A stretch of 5,847 nt of DNA from DATFYI01 sp035315125 (GCA_035315125.1 DATFYI010000340.1:1-5847), one strand, 5' to 3'. Counted from the first letter of the stretch, positions 1 to 5,847 are shown. Notes: generated by a model from the letters alone, not told the origin. Made by a program: numbers and translations.

Positions 1-530
1 GAAATAACTTCTGCCATGCTTTGGATGACGGTCTGGTCATCCCGGCTCAATGGCAAATAATAAACTCTTTCTTCGGTGATAACCACAAATTGAGCCAGGT
101 TGATGGCATAGGTACCTTCCCGCAATATTTGCCGTTGGGGGCCGCGCTGACCCCCACTTTTCAGGAAAGTTGCCACATCCTGGAAGTTGTTAGCAGTGGT
201 ATTGGAAGCAAGGACCTGCATAGCGCTGAGCGGCTCGCCATCGCGGGCGAAAACATAGCCAATTTTACCTTGCGCGATGGTGACTAGCGGGGCAATATGC
301 ACCAGATACTGGATCGGGACGAGGAAATGCAGCCCACCTCGCAGTACATCCGGTTGGTAGCCCGCCTCCCCTTTGAGAGCGATAAATCCACCTTTGACCG
401 AACGTTGTCCAAAGCGTTTTTCTACGATGCCAATGCGGTTATTAGGGATGAACCGGATTCCTGATATAAGAATTAATACCAGGATGATTATTACGATGGT
501 AACGATAGGAGTAACCAATGATATATTCAA
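1..530 (-). CDS. SPFH/band 7 (flotillin-like) membrane protein, 3' end beyond the window
   Basis: Partial gene: the N-terminal 176 codons are present and the reading frame is still open at the left edge. A hydrophobic stretch at residues 5-24 (rich in Val/Ile/Leu) is a single N-terminal membrane anchor. It is followed by RFIPNNRIGIVEKRFG and then a flotillin-type SPFH segment with landmarks YQPDVLRGGLHFLVP (58-72), PLVTIAQGKIGYVFARDG (81-98) and REGTYAINLAQFVV (137-150). Proteins of this family oligomerise at membranes and scaffold microdomains; the partner and the precise role here are unknown. The TTG at 528-530 is chosen because an in-frame TAG lies immediately upstream and GAGG sits 8 nt before it; a second TTG at codon 5 is the only nearby alternative. 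It lies on the same strand as the S41-like gene but 180 bp away, so transcriptional coupling is uncertain. Family call is confident from motif recognition; no similarity search was run. Confidence 0.88.
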   Translation of the reverse strand, partial: MNISLVTPIVTIVIIILVLILISGIRFIPNNRIGIVEKRFGQRSVKGGFIALKGEAGYQPDVLRGGLHFLVPIQYLVHIAPLVTIAQGKIGYVFARDGEPLSAMQVLASNTTANNFQDVATFLKSGGQRGPQRQILREGTYAINLAQFVVITEERVYYLPLSRDDQTVIQSMAEVI

Positions 531-538
531 CTAGATTG

Positions 539-542
539 CCTC
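539..542 (-). promoter_or_regulatory. Shine-Dalgarno (GAGG) for the SPFH gene
   Basis: On the minus strand the sequence AGTGAGG ends 8 nt before the TTG start at 530. With the TAG stop directly abutting the TTG, this fixes the start to a rare-type initiator rather than to a longer ORF. Confidence 0.6.
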
Positions 543-633
543 ACTTTTTTACCAAGTTTCTATTATTCAGCCTGTCCGTAAATATTCTGTACCGCTTGGA
601 GTAGAAAATTTTTTTGATGAATTGTTCGATCGG

Positions 634-666
634 AGGGATTGCCCTTTAGTATACTCCCCAATCCCT
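634..666. repeat. 8-bp inverted repeat with nested palindrome, possible operator
   Basis: AGGGATTG at 634-641 is the exact reverse complement of CAATCCCT at 659-666, with a 17-nt interval that itself holds the palindrome AGTATACT (648-655). The inner palindrome includes a TATACT -10-like hexamer read towards the SPFH gene. The arrangement could be a protein-binding dyad over a promoter or a weak RNA hairpin; there is no U-tract to make it a terminator. Confidence 0.4.
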
Positions 667-710
667 GTAAATCGTTAAATTGCCGCATCCTACTTTTTTT
701 GAAATCCCTG

Positions 711-2081
711 TTATTTCTTCATTAGAAGCTCAAGAGCTTTAGCAAGGTAAGGATCATTGGACTCGCTATATTGGTCCCAGCGGCCGGAAACGCTGACATC
801 CGGAATGACGCCGGTCTTATCCCAATAACCTGGTATTTTGCCGTTTGGTTGGAAGGTCATTGAAGGTAAAACCAGGGTTGAACCGTCTGGAAAGTCGTCT
901 ACATATTGGAGGTAGGCGTCTCCCTTACTTGTTTGTCCGACAATCTTGGCCCTCCCAGCTAATTGAAGAAGTCCCTCAAACAACGCTGCATCGCCAGTTG
1001 TCTCATCCTGGATCACCACCAAAGGCACGTTCAGTGATCCGGATACATCCGTTACCGGATTGGCTGTGAATGGAACAGGGGTCAGATTCTGATCAACCCG
1101 ATTAGAGACAAAACTGCCCTGTACACCTCCAGTAAACAAACCGAGCAGCAATTGTAGAACCGTGTAATTCGAATTATTAATCATTCGTTGATCGAGTATC
1201 AATCCTTGTAATGGGTTGAGGCCGCTCATCTGGTTGAGAGCATCGACCGTCTGGTCTACAATGGATGGGTATTTAAGCTCTTCCCAACGCATGTAGCCGA
1301 TGCGCGTCCCCGGAACCAGGCAGTAATCAACTAACGAAGTTTGGTTTACCTTGCTGATATTCATCTTTACATCTTTTTGCGCCATATCGCCAGAGCGGAT
1401 GGTCACTGTTACGCTTGAGCCAGCCGGGCCGAGCGTGAGTGTATTATCGTTTGCTCCAATAAATGGTTCACCATTTACTTTCAGGATAACATCATGCGGC
1501 TTTAAACCGGCTTTATCGGCGGGACTGCCTGGGAAAACCCAGTTCAATGCGTTGATAATCTGGCCTTGATCAGAAATTGGAGATGTTAGCACACCTATCC
1601 CTACTAACTCATTGTCTGCAGCCAAAGCTCTTTGGCGGGCTTGCCCGCTGGGGCTCAAGAAATAGGCTCGACTATCCCCTAGTTCGCTTACCATCTGCTG
1701 TAAGGCCAGGTAAAAATCAGTCTGGCTTAGTCCATTTTGAATCAGTTCTTTATACTTCAGACTGATTGCCTTCCAATCTTTTCCGTTGTAATCGGCGTAT
1801 ACGTAATGATTGATAATATCTCCATCAATCTGATAGTATAAATTCATTTGCCTCGCCAGGGTTACACTTTCGATCTTTATGTTCGTGAAAGTCATGGGTA
1901 TAGGGACCGGGGTTGGAAGTGGTGAGCTATTACTTGGCGGGATATAAGCCGGAACAGATTTTCCAGGGACAAAATCACAGGCTCGAACTGTAGCTGCAAC
2001 TGTTGTGGCTTGGGCATTGGTTGGGGAAACAGGAACTACGACGGGCTGGCAGGCGATAATTGCCACCACGCACAATATCAT
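711..2081 (-). CDS. PDZ / S41 (C-terminal processing peptidase)-like lipoprotein, catalytic serine apparently missing
   Basis: The 456-residue protein opens with a hydrophobic segment ending in a lipobox-like IIAC (Cys11), so it is predicted to be a lipid-anchored surface protein. A Pro/Ser/Thr linker follows (about 36-62). Residues 64-155 match the helical region before PDZ in S41 proteins (VSELGDSRAYFLSP). A PDZ domain spans about 158-240 (FPGSPADKAGLKPHDVILKVNG, 183-204). An S41-like core spans about 255-430: GYMRWEEL, LILDQR, PLVVIQDE, AGRAKIVGQTSKGD and TGVIPDV. In active S41 enzymes a Ser follows the PLVV strand and a Lys lies about 25 residues later; here that elbow reads DETTGDAAL with no Ser, and the usual DLRxNPGG loop is DQRMINNSN. 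Peptidase activity is therefore doubtful; a peptide-binding or structural role is possible. The ATG at 2081 gives a short signal lacking a basic n-region; a non-canonical start at 2108 is likely better (see RBS entry). It has its own promoter. Confidence 0.87.
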   Translation of the reverse strand: MILCVVAIIACQPVVVPVSPTNAQATTVAATVRACDFVPGKSVPAYIPPSNSSPLPTPVPIPMTFTNIKIESVTLARQMNLYYQIDGDIINHYVYADYNGKDWKAISLKYKELIQNGLSQTDFYLALQQMVSELGDSRAYFLSPSGQARQRALAADNELVGIGVLTSPISDQGQIINALNWVFPGSPADKAGLKPHDVILKVNGEPFIGANDNTLTLGPAGSSVTVTIRSGDMAQKDVKMNISKVNQTSLVDYCLVPGTRIGYMRWEELKYPSIVDQTVDALNQMSGLNPLQGLILDQRMINNSNYTVLQLLLGLFTGGVQGSFVSNRVDQNLTPVPFTANPVTDVSGSLNVPLVVIQDETTGDAALFEGLLQLAGRAKIVGQTSKGDAYLQYVDDFPDGSTLVLPSMTFQPNGKIPGYWDKTGVIPDVSVSGRWDQYSESNDPYLAKALELLMKK

Positions 2082-2117
2082 TACAAGAAATAAACACCTG
2101 CTCTGAATCGTGCTGCT

Positions 2118-2123
2118 CTCCTT
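2118..2123 (-). promoter_or_regulatory. Strong Shine-Dalgarno (AAGGAG) implying ATT or ACG start
   Basis: AAGGAG on the minus strand lies 9 nt before an in-frame ATT (2108-2106) and 6 nt before an in-frame ACG (2111-2109), but 36 nt before the first canonical start, ATG 2081. No ATG, GTG or TTG in this frame lies between them, and an in-frame TAG is at 2129-2127. Starting at ATT adds nine residues (read as M/I-QSRCLFLV) before MILC, giving an Arg followed by a continuous hydrophobic core up to Cys, which is a normal lipoprotein signal. Confidence 0.6.
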
Positions 2124-2172
2124 GTCCTATGTCGCCCGGGCTGGTTTCTATGTTTTTAAATCTTTATCGCCC

Positions 2173-2189
2173 ATTTGGGCATCCCAAAT
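2173..2189 (-). other. 5'-end stem-loop of the S41-like transcript
   Basis: ATTTGGG and CCCAAAT form a perfect 7-bp stem around a 3-nt loop. With transcription predicted to start near 2191 the hairpin occupies about +3 to +19, right at the mRNA 5' end. Known 5'-terminal stem-loops of this kind protect transcripts from 5'-dependent decay; whether this one does is inference. It has no following U-run on either strand, so it is not a convincing terminator for the upstream gene that ends at 2256. Confidence 0.5.
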
Positions 2190-2197
2190 CTGCAATA

Positions 2198-2226
2198 ATT
2201 ATAGAAATGCCGTTCTCAATTGTCAA
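2198..2226 (-). promoter_or_regulatory. Perfect-consensus sigma-70 promoter for the S41-like gene
   Basis: On the minus strand TTGACA (2226-2221) and TATAAT (2203-2198) are both exact consensus hexamers and are separated by exactly 17 bp. Predicted +1 is an A at about 2191, about 68 nt before the Shine-Dalgarno at 2123. It begins 30 bp past the stop codon of the sulfatase-like gene, so the S41-like gene is expected to be transcribed independently and strongly. Confidence 0.88.
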
Positions 2227-2255
2227 ACAGATCTAATTTTCACTTAGCAAGTAGG

Positions 2256-3872
2256 TCAGTGATTCGTACAGGTTGACGGTACGATACTGAAATCAAATTG
2301 TTTGAGCGCCGGTGAATAAAAACTCTCATCCTTTAATAGCCCAATATTGGCGCCAAAATAGGTGTTGAAAATGATACGAAAAGTGTTGACCGGTGTGATG
2401 GTCGGGTAAATCTGCTTGTTCCCACCGTTTGGCAAATAATAAGCATTTAATATGTCTACCCGGTTGGGATCATTCACCCAGCCATGGTCTGCTTGAATGA
2501 CAATTATGGGAGGATTTTTGGATTTCTTGATAATATCTCGAATGATCGGTATGATTCGATTGTTTAAATATTGGATTTGATTTGTATATCCGACTATTGG
2601 ATCCGATGTAGGCGCAAAATTTCCATTTGGGTCCACAACATAGGGGCTGTGGGGAGCCGGTACGTGCAGATAGACAAACTTTTTTCCGGGCAACCGGATG
2701 GCTTTTTCAATGTTAATAAATTCATTCATTAATTCTGTATATTTGGTTGTTTGCAGGTCGGTTGGATTGAAAGTTGATTGGCCCGGATCGTCTGCTATGC
2801 CTAACATGCGCGCATCAAAATTGGCTGAGATATTTTCAAAATCATAATAGGGTCTTAGCACTGATGTTTCTAAAAGCAAATCATCGAATTCATTAGCACT
2901 CGATACCCTTTGCAAGAAAGTGCCTGCACCATAATAAACATCTGCGTCACGCAGTTCAACCCACGGGAAACCATTTTGGAAAGAAACAATTGTGTATCCT
3001 TGTTGAGCCAGAACAGCCCGCACCAGGCTATGGATGGTGTAATCACCCTGGACGTCATAATCTAGACGTGCAGGAAACGTGCTGTCATGCGTGTAGCCTT
3101 CAAAGTAATTCATATTTAAGGTGGCTGGCATTGAAAGTGCTGTCCAGGCATAGTTGCTTTGCGTACAGGCGGGGATCACAAATCCGAGCTTTTTTAATTC
3201 ATTTATAAATGCGCTGTTATCGAATTTGTAATAATCTCGGATGATATCGTCTCTACTATAACCATCTAGCAGAATATAATAGATATCTGGTCGTGTATCC
3301 GGGCTGGATGTTTCTGAAATCGTATTAAGCCCCGGAATGCTGGCGAGAACCGTTTTCGGATCGGTTTTTTGGGTTTCACTCTGGTAATACAAAAATCCAA
3401 GATTCCCGGTAGAAAATAAAACCAGTACCAATCCGATCTGATTTAAATAGCGGTTGAGAAATACCGCCTGGCTGCCATATTTAATAATCAATATTGTCCC
3501 TGCCAATAACAACAGTAACCAAAGAGCACCCAGAAATCGATGACGGCCTATTATGATACCGAATAGGGTTTTTCCTTTGACGAAATCATAGACATGGCCA
3601 TATGTAAAGAATAACAACAGGAATAAAGTAGTCAGTAAACCCGCCTTCCGGCTATTCTTCAGTACCTTCAAAAATAATTGATAAAATATAAAACTGCCAA
3701 GTAAGCAAATAAAAAAAGCGGATATGACATCGATAGGAGTTAATTTGTCATAATTGGCCGCCCAGAGTGAGAGTAATGGAAATATTGTAAATAATGCTGG
3801 GTGCAGTCCAGAAAAATTAAATAATTTCTTGAATGAGATCATAAATTTGGTAGGGGAGATTTTTTTTATCAA
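2256..3872 (-). CDS. Membrane-anchored sulfatase / alkaline-phosphatase-fold hydrolase or transferase
   Basis: The protein has 538 residues. The N-terminal part carries about five membrane segments (roughly 22-39, 46-70, 77-95, 113-131, 143-163), which with a cytoplasmic N-terminus would place the rest outside the membrane. The catalytic domain, about 195-510, shows the superfamily layout: PDIYYILLDGYSRDD with metal-ligand candidate Asp203, a nucleophile region SNYAWTALSMPATLNM (239-254, Thr244 or Ser247), HVPAPHSPY (His403, His408) and IVIQADHGW (Asp462, His463). This matches membrane sulfatase-like proteins related in architecture to LTA-synthase and phosphoethanolamine-transferase enzymes; the substrate cannot be read from sequence. 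The metal-site motifs appear intact, so it is probably active. The start shown is TTG 3872-3870, with no visible Shine-Dalgarno; ATG at 3842 (Met11) is a good alternative that keeps all TM segments. An upstream in-frame TAA limits extension. It is divergent from the kinase-like gene. Confidence 0.85.
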   Translation of the reverse strand: MIKKISPTKFMISFKKLFNFSGLHPALFTIFPLLSLWAANYDKLTPIDVISAFFICLLGSFIFYQLFLKVLKNSRKAGLLTTLFLLLFFTYGHVYDFVKGKTLFGIIIGRHRFLGALWLLLLLAGTILIIKYGSQAVFLNRYLNQIGLVLVLFSTGNLGFLYYQSETQKTDPKTVLASIPGLNTISETSSPDTRPDIYYILLDGYSRDDIIRDYYKFDNSAFINELKKLGFVIPACTQSNYAWTALSMPATLNMNYFEGYTHDSTFPARLDYDVQGDYTIHSLVRAVLAQQGYTIVSFQNGFPWVELRDADVYYGAGTFLQRVSSANEFDDLLLETSVLRPYYDFENISANFDARMLGIADDPGQSTFNPTDLQTTKYTELMNEFINIEKAIRLPGKKFVYLHVPAPHSPYVVDPNGNFAPTSDPIVGYTNQIQYLNNRIIPIIRDIIKKSKNPPIIVIQADHGWVNDPNRVDILNAYYLPNGGNKQIYPTITPVNTFRIIFNTYFGANIGLLKDESFYSPALKQFDFSIVPSTCTNH

Positions 3873-3946
3873 AAAAACTTTGTAGAACTTTTAATAAATC
3901 AGAGCTATCTCATTTTCGGTTTGTAATCAACTTCATAATTCACGGT

Positions 3947-3974
3947 AGTATATCACGATGAGCATTTATCTAAA
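3947..3974 (-). promoter_or_regulatory. Probable extended -10 promoter for the sulfatase-like gene
   Basis: On the minus strand TTTAGA (3974-3969) precedes TATACT (3952-3947) by 16 bp, and TGA at 3955-3953 supplies the TGn extended -10 element. The predicted +1 is an A near 3940, leaving a 5' leader of about 68 nt before the TTG at 3872. The -35 matches consensus at four of six bases. Confidence 0.5.
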
Positions 3975-4008
3975 CTTTTTGCCCGGTAAGGCTTTTGCAT
4001 TAGAAATC

Positions 4009-4021
4009 TCATTCTGAATGA
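4009..4021. promoter_or_regulatory. 13-bp palindrome between divergent promoters, possible operator
   Basis: TCATTC-T-GAATGA is a perfect 6-bp dyad around one base. It lies in the 63-bp gap between the two divergent -35 boxes (3974 and 4038), close to its middle, which is where a shared regulator could bind. It is short enough to occur by chance in A/T-rich DNA. Confidence 0.3.
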
Positions 4022-4037
4022 AATGAATAATCTGCCA

Positions 4038-4065
4038 TTTAAATATAAATGTCTTTTGGTACAAT
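4038..4065 (+). promoter_or_regulatory. Probable extended -10 promoter for the kinase-like gene
   Basis: TTTAAA (4038-4043), a 16-bp spacer and TACAAT (4060-4065), with TGG at 4057-4059 as the TGn extension. The predicted +1 is 4072, only 9 nt before the ATG at 4081 and exactly on an in-frame GTG (4072-4074), so the message would be leaderless or nearly so. No good Shine-Dalgarno is seen, which fits. Confidence 0.5.
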
Positions 4066-4080
4066 TGTCGAGTGCAGATA

Positions 4081-5847
4081 ATGAATCATGAAACCGACAA
4101 TAGCACCGCACTTGGTCAGAAGACAAGCTGGTCTTTGTTGAAAAAGTTGGCTGAAGGCGATGCTGGTGAAGTTTACCTGGTTGAATCGTTGCTTGACAAC
4201 CAACCAGCCATTCTGAAACGACCGCAGCCAAGTGTCTTTAGTGGGGACGTAAGACGACAGGCGGATCAAATCCAGACCGAAGGCCGTATCTTAAAAGCAC
4301 TTGAGCTTTTACTTGGCAGTCTGCCGGATGGGCGGGTGCATGCTCCAGTATTATTAGACCAATCCAAGCCAGGCAGTGAGGGTAGTGAGCGTTTCTTTAT
4401 TGTGATAGAGCGCGCCAAAGGCTTTGAACTTTCCCTTCTTGCACGAATTAGCCAGATGGGTATGGCGGATAAGAACGATCTCGAAGTTTCGCCGGTCGAA
4501 TATGCCTTCTTTCAGGAAATTGCCCGCAGTGGCAAATTGCCAGAGCGTATTTTAATTGAAGCACTTTCAGCTGTTTTTTCCACCTTTGCTGCGATTCATC
4601 AAATTCCGGACCAGACACCTGGTGTTGTAGCAACCAGCATTTTATGGAACGATGTTAAACCAGACCATCTTTTTTGGAACCCGCAAACAGCTTCCATCAC
4701 GATTATCGACTGGGGTAATGGGCAGTATACCGAGCCAGGCATATCCGAGCGCAACCTGCGTCATACAACGCTTGAAGATCGGCGTCAATTCCTGGATGAG
4801 ATGAACCGCTTTTTAGCTCAGGTTGCTCCCTCCCTGGCCGCTCGGTTGGAATGGCCGGCTGAGATTCCTTCTACCGAGGAATTCCAAAATAAATTTGACC
4901 AATTACGCGAAAAAGTTTCCGCGTTTCGTATTGAAGCAAACCGATCTATAGCTCTTCTTCGCCAGGAGGAAGCTGAACTGATCCAACCTGGTCCATTAGC
5001 AGGACAATCTGTAAAGCATTTAGAGGAACTCCACCGGAAGATAATTTCCTTGGGTGAATTGCCGGATTATCAAGGCGCATATCATTTGGCGGCCGGATCT
5101 ATTGGCGCTCTGGCTTCGACGGGAGAATTGGAACAGATTCAACAGCTTTGCACCTGGGCGGGTGGATTACCCAGTTCCGAAGGTAATCCCCAATTTTGGA
5201 TATTGCTGGCCAGCTTAGCTAAATACATCATGCAGACGCCCGATAGCATGCGAAGCCGCATGTCCGAGGCGGTTCGCGCCGCTGCAAGAGATGATTGGGA
5301 TGGGGCATTGTGGCATATGTTGGATGCATTAGAGACCAATGCCGAGCCAGATTGGTGGTTTGACCTGGTCCAACAAGTGCGTGTTCAAGCAGCAGGTGAT
5401 GAAATGAAAGCTATCCCGCCATTGCTTTCTTTGCGCCGATTGGTATTGCACTTACAAACCAGCAGCCTTCAACTTGAAGATCGTCTGGCTCGCTTGCCCT
5501 CGGCTGAAGGCAGTCAACGCCTGACATCTATGTACAAATTGTTAGAGTCTTTGCGCTTGGCAGTTCAGAACTGGATTCAGCTTTATCCAATGCCTCCACA
5601 TTCCACAATAAATTATAACGAAATCGATCTGCTATTTCCCGAAATTGAGCACTGTATACCTGGTGGCGGCGACGAATTGAAGCGTCTTTTAGAGAAACCT
5701 AAAGTTCAAGTAGTCAGTCTGCTGGAAAATTGGGGGCGCAAGGAGTTTGTGAATGCCGGGCACGGTCTGCGACGTTTGTTGGTATTGGATCCGGATCGGC
5801 GCAGGTTGGTGCGAGCCGATCAGGCTTTACAGGCCGCCCCGGATTGG
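4081..5847 (+). CDS. Large protein with N-terminal protein-kinase/APH-like domain, 3' end beyond the window
   Basis: The first 589 codons are present and the frame remains open at the right edge. Residues about 18-215 form a kinase-like fold: Gly-rich loop LAEGDAGEVYLVE (23-35), beta-3 lysine in AILKRP (Lys46), helix-C Glu67 in QTEGRILKAL, hinge FFIVIERAKG (105-114), catalytic-loop WNDVKPDHLFW (Asp191, Lys193) and IIDWG (Asp210). The HRD His is Trp189 and the metal-binding Asn is His196; DWG rather than DFG recalls aminoglycoside-phosphotransferase-type kinases. ATP binding is plausible, while activity towards proteins or small molecules is open. Residues about 121-160 are an insert between hinge and catalytic loop. 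From about 230 to the edge the sequence is largely helical and amphipathic (charged stretch 268-300, Trp-rich 405-427) with no domain I recognise. No signal peptide or TM segment is seen in this part. Start ATG 4081 is preferred; in-frame GTG 4072 is possible. Confidence 0.82.
   Translation, partial: MNHETDNSTALGQKTSWSLLKKLAEGDAGEVYLVESLLDNQPAILKRPQPSVFSGDVRRQADQIQTEGRILKALELLLGSLPDGRVHAPVLLDQSKPGSEGSERFFIVIERAKGFELSLLARISQMGMADKNDLEVSPVEYAFFQEIARSGKLPERILIEALSAVFSTFAAIHQIPDQTPGVVATSILWNDVKPDHLFWNPQTASITIIDWGNGQYTEPGISERNLRHTTLEDRRQFLDEMNRFLAQVAPSLAARLEWPAEIPSTEEFQNKFDQLREKVSAFRIEANRSIALLRQEEAELIQPGPLAGQSVKHLEELHRKIISLGELPDYQGAYHLAAGSIGALASTGELEQIQQLCTWAGGLPSSEGNPQFWILLASLAKYIMQTPDSMRSRMSEAVRAAARDDWDGALWHMLDALETNAEPDWWFDLVQQVRVQAAGDEMKAIPPLLSLRRLVLHLQTSSLQLEDRLARLPSAEGSQRLTSMYKLLESLRLAVQNWIQLYPMPPHSTINYNEIDLLFPEIEHCIPGGGDELKRLLEKPKVQVVSLLENWGRKEFVNAGHGLRRLLVLDPDRRRLVRADQALQAAPDW

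Larger units (their letters stand above)
531..710. other. Intergenic spacer between S41-like and SPFH genes, no gene seen
   Basis: This 180-bp A/T-rich spacer has no convincing ORF and no GC stem followed by a U-run, so no intrinsic terminator for the S41-like gene is visible. It carries an inverted repeat (634-666, listed separately) and a 9-bp direct repeat AATCCCTGT at 660-668 and 703-711, the second copy overlapping the stop codon of the S41-like gene. A TATACT on the minus strand (653-648) could be a -10 box for the SPFH gene, but no good -35 is seen at 16-18 bp. Confidence 0.5.

Noticed and set aside
21..287. Plus-strand 88-codon ORF
   Set aside because: It is antisense to the clearly recognisable SPFH coding frame, has no domain features and no ribosome-binding site.
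845..1765. Plus-strand ORFs of 62-74 codons within 845-1765
   Set aside because: All are antisense to the S41-like lipoprotein, whose domains are contiguous in its own frame.
2049..2097. Out-of-frame GTG at 2097 as start of a leader peptide before the S41-like gene
   Set aside because: It lies 20 nt from the AAGGAG, far beyond normal spacing, and the frame overlaps the lipoprotein signal region without any recognisable peptide character.
2173..2189. Stem-loop considered as rho-independent terminator of the sulfatase-like gene
   Set aside because: The stem is A/T-rich with only three G-C pairs, no U-run follows on the minus strand, and it falls just after a perfect promoter, which fits a 5'-leader hairpin better.
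2870..3208. Small ORFs on both strands inside the sulfatase-like gene
   Set aside because: The sulfatase-fold frame is continuous with intact motifs through this stretch, so these are chance alternative frames.
3953..4269. Two overlapping minus-strand ORFs (3953-4231 and 4039-4269) across the divergent region
   Set aside because: They overlap the 5' end of the kinase-like gene on the opposite strand, cover the predicted promoters and have composition without protein-like features.
4448..5339. Minus-strand ORFs of 61 and 66 codons at 4448-4633 and 5139-5339
   Set aside because: They are antisense to the kinase-like gene, the first one to its kinase domain, and lack any recognisable feature.

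Overview
The window looks like a piece of chromosome or metagenomic contig from a Gram-type-ambiguous bacterium, most plausibly Chloroflexota (Anaerolineae-like). The grounds are indirect: a lipoprotein with a Pro/Thr-rich linker after its lipobox, a divergent PDZ-S41 protein, a multi-TM sulfatase-fold protein of a type common in that phylum, moderate GC and frequent TTG starts. No rRNA, tRNA or other lineage marker is present, so the assignment is tentative. I see no tRNA, CRISPR array, insertion sequence or phage gene.

Layout. Positions 1-530 (minus strand) hold the N-terminal 176 residues of a membrane-anchored SPFH/flotillin-like protein that runs off the left edge. It starts at a TTG with a good Shine-Dalgarno. 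A 180-bp spacer (531-710) with an 8-bp inverted repeat separates it from a minus-strand lipoprotein with PDZ and S41-protease-like domains (711-2081, probably extended to 2108). That gene has its own textbook promoter (TTGACA-N17-TATAAT), a stem-loop at the very 5' end of its predicted transcript and a strong Shine-Dalgarno that points to a non-canonical start codon. Its nucleophile elbow contains no serine, so it may be a pseudoprotease. Next on the minus strand is a five-TM sulfatase/alkaline-phosphatase-fold enzyme (2256-3872).

A 208-bp divergent promoter region (3873-4080) follows, with extended -10 promoters facing both ways. From 4081 to the right edge, on the plus strand, runs a large protein with an N-terminal protein-kinase/APH-like domain and a long, mostly helical region that I cannot assign.

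How they work together. The three minus-strand products are all predicted to be envelope-associated: membrane microdomain scaffold, lipoprotein and membrane-anchored phospho/sulfo-transferase or hydrolase. The kinase-like protein is divergently transcribed and has no visible signal peptide in the part seen. A functional link is possible but not shown. Internal promoters suggest that the genes are regulated separately rather than as one operon. I do not see clear evidence for a new defence or mobile system; the most notable points are a possible ATT start, the missing S41 serine and the kinase active-site substitutions.
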